From positions 248,001 through 312,000 of the forward strand of contig NZ_CP178732.1 in the NCBI RefSeq assembly GCF_047324175.1: 64,000 nt of DNA, given 5' to 3'. The notes under the pieces were generated by a model. That model did no database searches, had not been told where the DNA came from, and worked only from the letters and a program-made list of their open reading frames with translations. Source of the DNA: Acerihabitans sp015654925 (lineage in GTDB: Bacteria; Pseudomonadota; Gammaproteobacteria; Enterobacterales; Enterobacteriaceae). The position numbers and the translations under genes were made by a program. Positions 48,337-57,441 of this stretch are shown here, one piece after another (position 1 is the first letter of the stretch; the number at the start of each line of letters is the position of its first letter).

Positions 48337-48726
48337 ATGACGATCCAAGGAAACGAATCAACCAGGTTGGAACGGGGAATGGCGGCGCTGGCCGCCATCG
48401 ATGGCGAAGCGGGTAAGCACGTGGTCGACTCGCTGGCCGATATCGCTCCGGATTTTGCGCGTTATGTGCTGGAATTTCCATTCGGCGATATTTATTCCCG
48501 GCCGGGCCTGGACCTGCGCGCGCGCGAAATCGCCACAATCGCGGCGTTAACCGCCCTGGGCAATTGTGCTCCGCAGTTAAAAGTTCATATCCAGGCCGGG
48601 CTTAACGTTGGTCTGACGCAGGAGGAAGTAGTCGAGATAATTATGCAAATGGCGGTTTATGCGGGTTTTCCCGCCGCCCTGAATGGTTTGTTCGTGGCGA
48701 AGGAGTTATTTGCATCGCAGCCTTAA
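48337..48726 (+). CDS. Carboxymuconolactone decarboxylase family protein
   Basis: A 129-residue all-helical protein of the AhpD/CMD family. The family core reads EIATIAALTALGNCAPQLKVH (key parts) with one cysteine and the HIQAGLNVGL helix. It lacks the CxxC pair of AhpD-type peroxidases, so it is more like the gamma-carboxymuconolactone decarboxylase subgroup; activity unknown. AGGAG lies 5 bases before the ATG and the gene is co-transcribed with merR, its likely activator target. Confidence 0.87.
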   Translation: MTIQGNESTRLERGMAALAAIDGEAGKHVVDSLADIAPDFARYVLEFPFGDIYSRPGLDLRAREIATIAALTALGNCAPQLKVHIQAGLNVGLTQEEVVEIIMQMAVYAGFPAALNGLFVAKELFASQP

Positions 48727-48893
48727 TATTTCATTAACCACAGAACGCTAATTGCCGGCCGGTAATCATCTCTAGCGCTGATCTTATACAATGTTGATTG
48801 TTCGTAAGTTAAATAATAACTATATTCTAACTATGTACGTTAAAATAAAATGAGGGGTATATGTGGGTTTTATAATTTATTAGGCATGCATTA

Positions 48894-51800
48894 ATGATTT
48901 CAATAAATGATAATTATAGAAAAACAATCGGAGATTATAATAACAGACGTAATGATAGATATGTTCTCCCTTGGCAAGAACAGCGGTCGATCGATCGCCT
49001 GGCGCGAAATCCGGGTGATGCGGAAAAAAGAGCCAGAGCGCTGCTGCTTATTAATCTTATCGCGGTGCTATCCAATGTATCCCAAGTCCATGGCGATCGA
49101 TCCGTGGCCGACCCCTCGGCGAGCGCGCACCGATCCTCCCCGGGCCGGCGATGCGTGTCCATTGAGCCGGTTGCCCGTGCAACCGCAAGCCGCTCTGGGA
49201 CCAGCGGTTCGGCTGTCGCCGCCGCGGGGCCGGCCGCCGGCTGCGGCAGCGCCGGCATTATCTATTCCGCCGCCGGTTTTACGCGGGCCAGCCATAAGTC
49301 CAGCCTGAAAAAACCGCGTGCGGTCCATTCGCTCATTAATTGGCATAGGCCACGCCGCGCCGCCCAATATGCGCAGAAACCAGTTGAACCTGCCGTCACT
49401 ATTCATGATAAAGCCATACCGGTTAAAGTCCTGTTCGAACGGTATTATCAATCCTTCCCGGATATATTGAGTACGGCTGCGCAAGTAATGAAATCGGCGA
49501 TAAGCCGATATACCGGACAGGAGTTTGACCCTGATAAAATATATTTCCATCGGTTTAGCTCGGCGCAAAACGACCCCGCTGCGCTCACCGGCTGGCGGCA
49601 TTGCGGCAAGACCCTGATCGAGACCAGGTCTGTAACGGAATGCCTGTTGACCAATTTTCCGGCGGATGCCCAGGATAATATGGATGTGGTAGACCAAATG
49701 ACGGGGATCTATAGCGTCGCCGCAGGCCGGGCGGACTATTTCGGCGGGGAGAATCAAATACCCATCCTGCCGTCTACCATTGCTAAAATAATTTTTGATA
49801 TTGATTTTTACCAGCTTTTTACGGATAAACTGAACCAGTATTGGCAAAAAGATATACAGGAAATGATGAATCTCACCATCTTAATCCTGAGTCTGCATGA
49901 CTTAAAATTAAAAGGAGGGGGCGAAGAGACGCTATACCTTGATGCTTTTAATCTCGGCATCAAAGAAAACCATCATATCAAAATATTCATCTTTGATATA
50001 AATGGCTATCAGGCCACCGATATGATCATGCTTACCGAAGATTCGTCTACGCGCGTGGCCGTGTATATGCCCAGGAGCAAACAGAAATTCCGTATTTTTG
50101 ATCATCGGCGGGATTTCACCGGATGGTTTATCCGTTATTGCCGGGATGAAAACGGACGTGAGGACATTGCCAAGCATTTTTCTATCCGCACTCGTCAGGA
50201 TGGCTGGCTATACGCGGGGATCGATTATTGGCTCGGGACCTTTGCCAAAAAGCCTGTCGCTGAAAGCCACGTGAATAAAATCTGGCGCGGGCAATACATT
50301 CTGCCGGGCGACTTGAATACCCATCTTCTTGCAAGGCAAGCACAAAGAACCTATGACGATGCTGATAACGGCATAAAGTCCAACGCCGAAATCGGTAGGG
50401 ATATGGCAATACGCTATTTTTCGGTGGTGAATATGCTGCTGCCAAACCCCATAACGCCGTTTATTTCCCTGGGATTGGATATCGATAAAATGATTAATGG
50501 CGATAATGAGCTGGAGCGTAAGCAGGGTGCGTCGTTCGTGCTGAACGACGGCTTGAATATTGCTCTCATGGCGTTAAGCGAGGCCATCGCAGCCAAATTA
50601 TCGCTGAAAATCCAAACGGGCGAACGGTTGGCCGGCGGCAGCCAAACCGGCCGGAGTTTCACGCAATTAATCCGGCAGGAAATGAGCGGCCTCGCTGCTG
50701 CGCCTGCCCGCTTGACTATCTCGTCGCGGTTAAAGGTCGCGCTGGACCGGCATATTCATTTAGGCATTAACGCGGCGGAACTGGAATCGGCTTTGGTGGT
50801 TGATCCTGCGGGGGAAATATTTATCGATCCGGCTACCCAGCGGCGTTATATCAAATATGCGGACAAATTTTTCCTGATCGAGGACCAGCCGCAGCAGCGC
50901 TATGTCCTGTCTGGCTTGACCAAAAAAGGCAATAAAAAATACATCTGCCGGGTTGGTTTTAGCCAAGCCGGAGGTCGGTCTTCCCTGTCCATGCAGCATG
51001 AAATGCCGAATATAGCAGCGCAACGCTCGCGGCCTTTGGCGAAGCGGCCCGCGGCGAAAGTCAGACTTACCCTGACCGACGGCGAGATCAATTCTCTGGA
51101 TAAATATGTCACTCTCAATACCGACCGGGTCAATGCTTTGATGATGACCATGGCCCAGGCGCATCCCGAGGCAGCGGCCGGTGACGGGCTGATGGAGCAG
51201 ATCGTGGCCATTCGCTCCGCATTGCAAAAAATGCCTTCGTTCCAGGGAACGGTGTTTCGCAGGTGCGTCATGTCCAAAGACGATTTCAGCCGGTTACAGC
51301 GGGGTGAGATGTTTTTCAACCCAAGTTTTATCCTGGCCTTTGCCGATAAATCTATGGGCAAGAAACTCGCTCCGATCGTCGAAGATGGCTTTGTCCGGGT
51401 TTTTTTTAAAATCCTGCTTAAAAACAATGCCCATGCCATTGATTACAGTAACGAGGTGCTGTCGGACCATGCTGTAATCATTAACGATCGGACCCGTTTT
51501 CAATTGGTGGATATTAAACCCCACCGATTAACCCTGAAAGAAATTGCGACGGCGCCAGATTATCATCACGTCGCGCCGGGCAAGATTAAACGGGTGCTGG
51601 ATGCCGGTATCACCGATGCCGATGCATGGCGGCTACAGCAGCGGGGGGATGAAGTACGGCGGCTGTTGCAGCAGAATATTGATGACATCACGCTAACCGA
51701 GCAGCAGAGAGAGCAAATCTCCTCCCAGCTAATGGAACTGGCGCGACAGCAGGTTGCCTCCACCGCTATTGACGAATACACCGAGGCGGGCAGCGACGTT

Positions 51801-52301
51801 ATCAACGACTGGCTGCGTTTTGGCCGCGATGCGCTCATCAATGAAATACCGACCGCCAGGGATGAAGCCCAGAATATGCTGGCCGCCGCCGGCCGGCTTA
51901 AGGATTTCGGCGGGTATGCCTATCGTTCCGTCGAGTGCCCGCGCGCCGTCTACGCCAACGCCATAAAAGAGGGCGATATGATTATGGATCGGGGGTTTAT
52001 GTCCGCCTCGGCCATCCCTATCAATTGCCTCAAATGGCGCGGCGGCTGGACCAGGAATACGTCAAAAGTAACAGGGGTGTCGGTCATCACGGTTTTTGAC
52101 GCGTCGGTGCCGAAGAAAATCGCCAGCACCTCTTTCCTGGTGGATCATATTCTGATTCAACCCCGCACGGCGTTGCGGGTAATGAGCATAACCTCCGCCG
52201 TGGATAATAAAGGTGAGCGCGTAACGATCGTCTGCGTCAGCAAAGGGTGGACCGGCGGCGTGATTAAAGATATTTTTTCCGGCGCGCAGATAACGCGCTA
52301 G
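48894..52301 (+). CDS. Large toxin-like protein: DUF6543-like plus tandem ART-like domains
   Basis: A 1135-residue protein without signal peptide. After a low-complexity N-terminus (about 70-160) comes a region resembling the DUF6543 'dermonecrotic toxin' family of Pseudomonas (about 175-460): LTGW near 231, GIYSVAAGRADYF, and FDINGYQATDMIML near 370. A hydrophobic stretch lies at about 505-570. Two C-terminal segments look like R-S-E ADP-ribosyltransferase folds. First: R789 in VFRRC, S811 in FFNPSFILAF, then D858-H-A860 before VIINDRT. Second: R1011 in YRSV, S1037-A-S1039 in GFMSAS, then V1083-D-H1085 before ILIQPRT. The usual ExE glutamates are absent in both. Upstream DNA is A/T-rich. Start site is uncertain (weak AGG). 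Confidence 0.65.
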   Translation: MISINDNYRKTIGDYNNRRNDRYVLPWQEQRSIDRLARNPGDAEKRARALLLINLIAVLSNVSQVHGDRSVADPSASAHRSSPGRRCVSIEPVARATASRSGTSGSAVAAAGPAAGCGSAGIIYSAAGFTRASHKSSLKKPRAVHSLINWHRPRRAAQYAQKPVEPAVTIHDKAIPVKVLFERYYQSFPDILSTAAQVMKSAISRYTGQEFDPDKIYFHRFSSAQNDPAALTGWRHCGKTLIETRSVTECLLTNFPADAQDNMDVVDQMTGIYSVAAGRADYFGGENQIPILPSTIAKIIFDIDFYQLFTDKLNQYWQKDIQEMMNLTILILSLHDLKLKGGGEETLYLDAFNLGIKENHHIKIFIFDINGYQATDMIMLTEDSSTRVAVYMPRSKQKFRIFDHRRDFTGWFIRYCRDENGREDIAKHFSIRTRQDGWLYAGIDYWLGTFAKKPVAESHVNKIWRGQYILPGDLNTHLLARQAQRTYDDADNGIKSNAEIGRDMAIRYFSVVNMLLPNPITPFISLGLDIDKMINGDNELERKQGASFVLNDGLNIALMALSEAIAAKLSLKIQTGERLAGGSQTGRSFTQLIRQEMSGLAAAPARLTISSRLKVALDRHIHLGINAAELESALVVDPAGEIFIDPATQRRYIKYADKFFLIEDQPQQRYVLSGLTKKGNKKYICRVGFSQAGGRSSLSMQHEMPNIAAQRSRPLAKRPAAKVRLTLTDGEINSLDKYVTLNTDRVNALMMTMAQAHPEAAAGDGLMEQIVAIRSALQKMPSFQGTVFRRCVMSKDDFSRLQRGEMFFNPSFILAFADKSMGKKLAPIVEDGFVRVFFKILLKNNAHAIDYSNEVLSDHAVIINDRTRFQLVDIKPHRLTLKEIATAPDYHHVAPGKIKRVLDAGITDADAWRLQQRGDEVRRLLQQNIDDITLTEQQREQISSQLMELARQQVASTAIDEYTEAGSDVINDWLRFGRDALINEIPTARDEAQNMLAAAGRLKDFGGYAYRSVECPRAVYANAIKEGDMIMDRGFMSASAIPINCLKWRGGWTRNTSKVTGVSVITVFDASVPKKIASTSFLVDHILIQPRTALRVMSITSAVDNKGERVTIVCVSKGWTGGVIKDIFSGAQITR

Positions 52302-52347
52302 ATAAAATATGGCCGGGACGATGATGGATTATGGCCCGGTGCCGCTA

Positions 52348-53484
52348 TCAACGTCCGTTCTTTGACGGGGGCAAAAACATCATCAGCACGGAGAGAACGG
52401 AAAATGCCGCGAGCGCCGGCGCCGCCCCCGTTTGCGCATAAAGCAAGCCGAAGATAACCGAACCCGCGGCCTGGCCCGCCGCCATCATGAAAAACACCAC
52501 GCCCACGCCTGAAGCCGGCGCGTCTTGCGCCGCTGAAGCCCCACAGACCAGCAGCACGCCGGACAGCGTGACGTAACCCGCGCCGCACAGCGCAACGGCA
52601 GGAAAGAACCACCACGAGAACCCGGGACTGAACGCCAGCAGCATAAGCGGGGCGGCCATACACAGCTGTGAAATACGATAGACCTGATTCAGCCCGGTAT
52701 ACGCCACCGCGGGACCGGTGAGTGCGCCAAGTATTCCCGCGCCACCGCTTGCCAGCCACAGCAGACTGGTGATTTTTTCATCCACGCCCGAATGATGGCG
52801 CAGCACGTCCGGACCAAAGCTCCACCATGCCGCGCTGGCCATTCCGCTGACGAATGCGATGATGGCGAGACGCGCCAACTGACGCCGGAGAAGGGTCTCA
52901 CGCCAGCTTTTTTTCTCCATACTGATATTTTGACAACCGCTGGGCAGGTACCGAATAACCGGTACCAGGCAGGTCAGCGCCGCCAGGCCAAATACCACGC
53001 AGGCCATGCGCCATCCGCCGGGTAGAAAGATCAACACCGGCACGGACAGGATGATGCCCGCCCCGGTTCCGGCGTTGATGATGGTATTCACCAGCGGCTG
53101 TCGTGATACAGCAATGACGCGGCTGACCGCGGCGGCAAGGGAAGGCGATGCCAGACCGGGACTCAGGCCGGCAATGAAAAGTCCGGCTGCCAGCATACCG
53201 GGAGAAAAGGAGAGTGCGAGCAACAGCAGGCCGGCAGCCGCGCAAAAAGCCGCCGCCGCAGCCGGTAACCGCGGGCCAAAACGTTCCGCCAATACTGATG
53301 CACAGATAATGGACAGGCAATAAGCCGCAAAGCTGCAGGCAGAAATGACGCCAGCCAGTCGGGGACTGAAGGGAATATCGCGCATTACCGCAGGCAGCAT
53401 CAATCCCCATGAGAATCTGGCCATCCCGTAGGTTACCGCAATTAGCGAGAAACCGGTCATTCCGAGCGCCACGGACGCTTTCAT
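52348..53484 (-). CDS. MFS transporter
   Basis: A 378-residue inner-membrane transporter with about 12 hydrophobic segments. The first segment GMARFSWGLMLPAVMRDI is of the YbfB/YjiJ-like type from memory. ATG 53484 overlaps the TetR stop by ATGA and has GGGG seven bases upstream. It is translationally coupled to the TetR regulator; efflux of a small molecule is the likely role but the substrate is unknown. Confidence 0.85.
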   Translation of the reverse strand: MKASVALGMTGFSLIAVTYGMARFSWGLMLPAVMRDIPFSPRLAGVISACSFAAYCLSIICASVLAERFGPRLPAAAAAFCAAAGLLLLALSFSPGMLAAGLFIAGLSPGLASPSLAAAVSRVIAVSRQPLVNTIINAGTGAGIILSVPVLIFLPGGWRMACVVFGLAALTCLVPVIRYLPSGCQNISMEKKSWRETLLRRQLARLAIIAFVSGMASAAWWSFGPDVLRHHSGVDEKITSLLWLASGGAGILGALTGPAVAYTGLNQVYRISQLCMAAPLMLLAFSPGFSWWFFPAVALCGAGYVTLSGVLLVCGASAAQDAPASGVGVVFFMMAAGQAAGSVIFGLLYAQTGAAPALAAFSVLSVLMMFLPPSKNGR

Positions 53485-54023
53485 CGCCATTCCCCGGCGC
53501 TGCCGATAAGCAGGGCGGCGGCCTCTCCCGCACGGATGGCCGCTTCGGGACCGATAATGAGCGCCGAGGTGATGGCGCCTTCGGACAACATCCATATGGC
53601 ATCTGCGAGCGCGCCGCTGTCGACGCCGTGTGAATGTCTGATGCAGGCCGTTATGTACTCTCGCAGCGCATAGCGATAGTCAAGGGCCTGCGCCGACAGC
53701 CTGACATCCTGCTCCGCATATTCGCCCCAGGCTTTCAGGAAGAAGCATCCCGATGCGCCGTGTTCCCGCATCCATTGCCCGAGCACGCCAAAAAGCCTGC
53801 TGATAGCCTCAGGATGCCGGGGATGATGAAGCATCGAGAAGAACCGGTATTTACGGTCGGCCATCACCGCCTCCGTCAGTTCTTCCCGGGAAGGAAAATA
53901 ACGATACAACGTGCGCGTTGATACGCCAGCCTCGCGGCAGATCCGGTCCGTGCTGGTGGCGTGAAAACCGTTGGTATAAAACAGCCGCTCCGCAGCCTGG
54001 ATAATATCCTGTTTTTTATGCAT
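53481..54023 (-). CDS. TetR-family regulator
   Basis: A 180-residue repressor with the N-terminal TetR helix-turn-helix (GFHATSTDRICREAGVSTRTLYRYFPSREEL in key parts, residues about 20-50) and a C-terminal ligand domain. A 22-bp near-perfect palindrome lies 9 bases before its start and is probably its operator. It shares an operon with the MFS transporter. Confidence 0.92.
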   Translation of the reverse strand: MHKKQDIIQAAERLFYTNGFHATSTDRICREAGVSTRTLYRYFPSREELTEAVMADRKYRFFSMLHHPRHPEAISRLFGVLGQWMREHGASGCFFLKAWGEYAEQDVRLSAQALDYRYALREYITACIRHSHGVDSGALADAIWMLSEGAITSALIIGPEAAIRAGEAAALLIGSAGEWR

Positions 54024-54031
54024 GTCATCAA

Positions 54032-54053
54032 AAGTAAACCGATCGTTTTACTT
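54032..54053. promoter_or_regulatory. TetR-type palindromic operator
   Basis: A 22-bp palindrome with AAGTAAA and TTTACTT arms around CGATCG; only one base pair, next to the centre, breaks the symmetry. It lies just upstream of tetR and 149 bases from the divergent membrane gene. Confidence 0.82.
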
Positions 54054-54201
54054 ATGCAATAATAACAGCGCAAAAAATTTCCGTAACCGGGTTATCCGAG
54101 TTGAATTTCTGTTACAGATAAATATTAATTAGCATAGATAATCAAACAAACATCATTTTTTCTGGCTATAAATACCGCTCTTTTTTGCAGGGAATTCGAT
54201 C

Positions 54202-54885
54202 ATGTCCCCATTTGATCTACCACGCTTTTCGGTCTGGTTTGCCGCGGCGGTATCGCTTTTTACCCTTCTGCTCTGGTGCGTTATGCCGACGGATGCGTTG
54301 GTCCATTTGGTCGAAGAGGGGCAATTGGTGGAAAACCTGACGTTGGTGTTTTATGCGATAACCATTGCGCTTTTAATAGTGCTGCCGATCCCGCACTTTA
54401 CCCGCAAGACCCGCTGGGCGATCATTATCGCTTTACTGGCCATGATGGCGCGCGAAGCCGACCTGCACAAATATATCGATCATATAAGCATGCTTAAGCT
54501 GCGCTTCTGGACCGGCAGCCTGCCGGGGCTGGATAAAGTGTATGCGTTTCTTTCTCTTGCTCCGATTATCGTGGCCTGCCTGTATTTGGTGATTCGCTTT
54601 GCCGGTCCTCTTTGGCAGGGTATCAAAGCCGGCAAAAACTATGCGGTGACCGTGACGACGTTTATTTGCCTGATTTTCCTGACCAACGGCATCGATCGCT
54701 CATTGGGCATCATCAAGGAGATGCTGGGCTGGCATGCGCCGGAGTGGCTGGTGGCGTTGCAAACTTCCCAGGAGGAGTTTCTGGAACTGGCTTTGCCATG
54801 TCTGGCGCTGGTGGCGGTGCTGCAATATCGCCGCCAGATGGTCAGTAGCCTGGCGATCCTTGAGCGGCGGCGCGTAGGGCAATAG
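54202..54885 (+). CDS. Uncharacterised six-TM membrane protein
   Basis: A 227-residue inner-membrane protein that I do not recognise. About six hydrophobic segments are visible, and acidic or basic residues occur next to or in them (EEGQLVENLTLVFYAI, MMAREADLHKYIDH, QTSQEEFLELALP), a pattern that often marks ion or metal sites. AGGGA lies before the ATG and the leader is A/T-rich. It is divergent from tetR; no functional tie is visible beyond that. Confidence 0.75.
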   Translation: MSPFDLPRFSVWFAAAVSLFTLLLWCVMPTDALVHLVEEGQLVENLTLVFYAITIALLIVLPIPHFTRKTRWAIIIALLAMMAREADLHKYIDHISMLKLRFWTGSLPGLDKVYAFLSLAPIIVACLYLVIRFAGPLWQGIKAGKNYAVTVTTFICLIFLTNGIDRSLGIIKEMLGWHAPEWLVALQTSQEEFLELALPCLALVAVLQYRRQMVSSLAILERRRVGQ

Positions 54886-54938
54886 CGCCGCAAATAGGCG
54901 CGGCCCGGGCCCGGGACGGCCTGGCGGTGACGAAAATA

Positions 54939-54974
54939 AAAAGGCGCTAATGGTTGCCCATTAACGCCTTTATC
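54939..54974. terminator. Bidirectional terminator between the membrane gene and fis
   Basis: AAAGGCG-c-TAATGG pairs with CCATTA-ACGCCTTT around a small loop, with A on the left and T on the right, so it can serve both converging genes. Confidence 0.82.
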
Positions 54975-54997
54975 TTTAATTCGTTTAAGTAATGGTA

Positions 54998-55294
54998 TTA
55001 ATTCATACCGTACTTTTTCAATTTCTTACGCAGTGTACCACGGTTGATCCCCATCATCAGGGCCGCGCGGGTCTGGTTGCCGCGGGTGTATTGCATGACC
55101 ATGTCCAACAGTGGCTGTTCCACTTCAGCCAGTACCAGCTCATACAAATCATTCACGTCCTGACCGTTTAATTGAGCAAAATAGTTCTTCAGTGCTTGTT
55201 TCACCGAGTCCCGCAGCGGTTTTTGAGTTACCTGATCCTGAGAGTTAACGGTGGAAACGGTCAGTACGTCAGAATTTACGCGTTGTTCGAACAT
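54998..55294 (-). CDS. fis: Nucleoid protein Fis
   Basis: The 98-residue growth-phase DNA-bending protein that activates rRNA promoters. The beta-hairpin N-terminus [19 protein letters not shown] and the C-terminal helix-turn-helix ([28 protein letters not shown], key parts) equal the E. coli protein in length and sequence as I recall it. It forms an operon with dusB, 23 bases downstream of it. Confidence 0.98.
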
Positions 55295-55317
55295 AGTTCT
55301 GTCAGCTCTTTTTTCTA

Positions 55318-56283
55318 TTACGCAAGATTTTCAAAATATGCCTTCAACGCCTCCAGCTGTTCGCTGGCATCCTCAATGGCGTTGAATGTGCGCCTAAACT
55401 GGTTGTCGGGGGCATGCTCCTGTAAGTACCAGGAGACGTGCTTACGAGCAATGCGGAATCCCTTGCCTGGACCATAAAAGTCGTGCAGTTCCCGTACATG
55501 CTCTATCAACAAACGCTTCACCTCGCTTAACGGCAGCGGTGGCAGCAGCTCCCCCGTATCCAGATAATGCTGGATTTCCCGGAAGATCCAGGGTCTTCCC
55601 TGAGCGGCACGTCCTATCATCAAGGCGTCAGCCCCGGTGTAGTCGAGTACCGCTCTGGCTTTTTGCGGGTCAGTGATGTCGCCATTCGCGATAACCGGAA
55701 TGGAAACAGACTGTTTAACTGCCCGAATACTGTCGTACTCCGCGTTGCCGTTAAACAAGCAGGCGCGGGTGCGGCCATGAATCGTGATGGCCTGTATACC
55801 ACAATCTTCGGCCAATTGGGCAATTTCTACACAGTTACGGTGTTCCGGCGCCCAGCCCGTGCGAATTTTCAGCATAACCGGCACGTCTACCGCCTGTACT
55901 ACGGTAAGCAGGATCTGTTTCACCAGATCCGGATACTGCAATAAGGCGGAACCCGCCATTTTCCGGTTAACTTTCTTGGCGGGGCAACCCATATTGATAT
56001 CGATCAGCTGGGCGCCGTTCGCTACGTTAATAACGGCGGCGGCAGCCATATCACCTGGGTCGCATCCGGCAATCTGCACGGCCCGGATACCGGGTTCATC
56101 ACTATGTACCATACGTAGACGCGACTTATCCGTGCGCCATACCTCAGGATTCGAGGAAAGCATCTCGGAAACTGTCAGCCCGGCCCCCATCGCATGACAT
56201 AACGCCCTGAACGGCCGATCGGTTACTCCGGCCATCGGTGCGGCTATCAGGCAATTGTCGAGCTGAAGGTGTCCAATACGCAT
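55318..56283 (-). CDS. dusB: tRNA-dihydrouridine synthase B
   Basis: A 321-residue FMN enzyme that reduces U17 of tRNA. It has the TIM-barrel N-terminal half with [15 protein letters not shown], the catalytic cysteine in [12 protein letters not shown] and the FMN segment [18 protein letters not shown] (key parts), followed by the helical C-terminal domain. ATG 56283 ([10 protein letters not shown]) is the family start; a longer reading to 56313 lacks support. First gene of dusB-fis. Confidence 0.98.
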
Positions 56284-56321
56284 AGACAAAGAAAGACCAT
56301 ACTGTGTCCGCAAGGGCGCGT

Positions 56322-56350
56322 ATATTACGCATTTTTTTCTTCAGATGAAA
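56322..56350 (-). promoter_or_regulatory. dusB-fis promoter
   Basis: Minus-strand TTTCAT (56350-56345), exactly 17-bp spacer, TAATAT (56327-56322), then a G/C-rich discriminator (ACGCGCCC). This fits the stringently controlled fis promoter of enterobacteria. The start lies about 32 bases before the dusB ATG. Confidence 0.75.
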
Positions 56351-56538
56351 GGCCAAACTTTGAACAATCCGATGCTATAGATCAATGAAATTGTCGTTTG
56401 AATGGCCATCTTTTCACTTTTTAATGTAAATACAATAAGTTATATAAAAAAGGACCTTTTGTGCGATCAAGGTTTTTTCTCTAATCGCACAATGTTCGTT
56501 CCGGTCACGACGCCATGGCCAGACGTTTCGACGCCCGA

Positions 56539-57420
56539 TCAGCGGCGATAACCGGTAATCCGGCACCACTCGTCTTTCTCGGCGATCGGGTCCAGTTCAA
56601 ACGCGCCGGCATACGCCGCCGCCACCCCCGACGCCTGGCTGGCGAGGATACCCGACAATCCCAGGGCGCCGCCGGCTTTCGGCAGGGCGGAAAGCAGCGG
56701 TGCCAGCTCGCGCAGCGGGCCGGCGAGAATATTGGCCACCACTACGTCCGCGCTCAGCGAATCGGGTTTATCCTGCGACAAATACAGCTCCAGCCGGTCG
56801 GCTACCCCATTGCGCTGGGCATTGTCGCGGCTGGCCTGTATGGCCTGCGGGTCGATATCGATGCCGATGGCGCGCGCGGCGCCCAGTTTCAGCGCGGCAA
56901 TCGCCAGAATACCGGAACCGCAGCCGAAATCGATGATGGTTTTGCCCTGGAGATCCAGCCCGTCCAGCCATTGCAGGCACAGGGCGGTAGTAGGGTGGGT
57001 GCCGGTGCCGAACGCCAAACCGGGATCGAGCATCACGTTTACCGCGCTTTCATCGGGCACCGGCCGCCAGCTCGGACAAATCCACAGGCGGTCGCCAAAA
57101 CGCATGGGATGAAAGTTATCCATCCATTCCCGCTCCCAATCTTTATCTTCCAGCTGTTCGATCTTATGGGCAAAGCCGGCCCCCAGCAGCGGATGGCCCG
57201 CCAGGGCGTCTATAACCGCCGCCATATCGGCGTCGGCCTCGAATAGGCCAATGACATCGGTATCGCCCCACAAACGCGTCTCGCCCGGCAGCGGCTCGAA
57301 TACCGGATTATCATGCGTATCCTGGAACGTGACCGAAACCGCGCCGCTTGCCGCCAGGGCATCGCTGAGATTTTCGGCATTGCGGCCGGTAGTATTGATT
57401 TTGAGTTGTATCCAGGGCAT
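56539..57420 (-). CDS. prmA: Ribosomal protein L11 methyltransferase
   Basis: A 293-residue enzyme that trimethylates L11 with S-adenosylmethionine. The N-terminal substrate-recognition domain (MPWIQLKINTTGRNAENLSDAL in key parts) and the Rossmann methyltransferase domain (DPGLAFGTGTHPTTALCL, IIDFGCGSGILAIAAL) are complete. It is 21 bases after panF on the same strand. Confidence 0.97.
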   Translation of the reverse strand: MPWIQLKINTTGRNAENLSDALAASGAVSVTFQDTHDNPVFEPLPGETRLWGDTDVIGLFEADADMAAVIDALAGHPLLGAGFAHKIEQLEDKDWEREWMDNFHPMRFGDRLWICPSWRPVPDESAVNVMLDPGLAFGTGTHPTTALCLQWLDGLDLQGKTIIDFGCGSGILAIAALKLGAARAIGIDIDPQAIQASRDNAQRNGVADRLELYLSQDKPDSLSADVVVANILAGPLRELAPLLSALPKAGGALGLSGILASQASGVAAAYAGAFELDPIAEKDEWCRITGYRR

Positions 57421-57441
57421 TAGCTGCTCCCAATTGATAAA

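Noticed and set aside
48907..49308. Second plus-strand frame (133 codons, proline-rich) inside the toxin-like gene
   Set aside because: No ribosome site and no recognisable features; the longer frame from 48894 continues without break into the DUF6543-like region. Kept only as a composition oddity.
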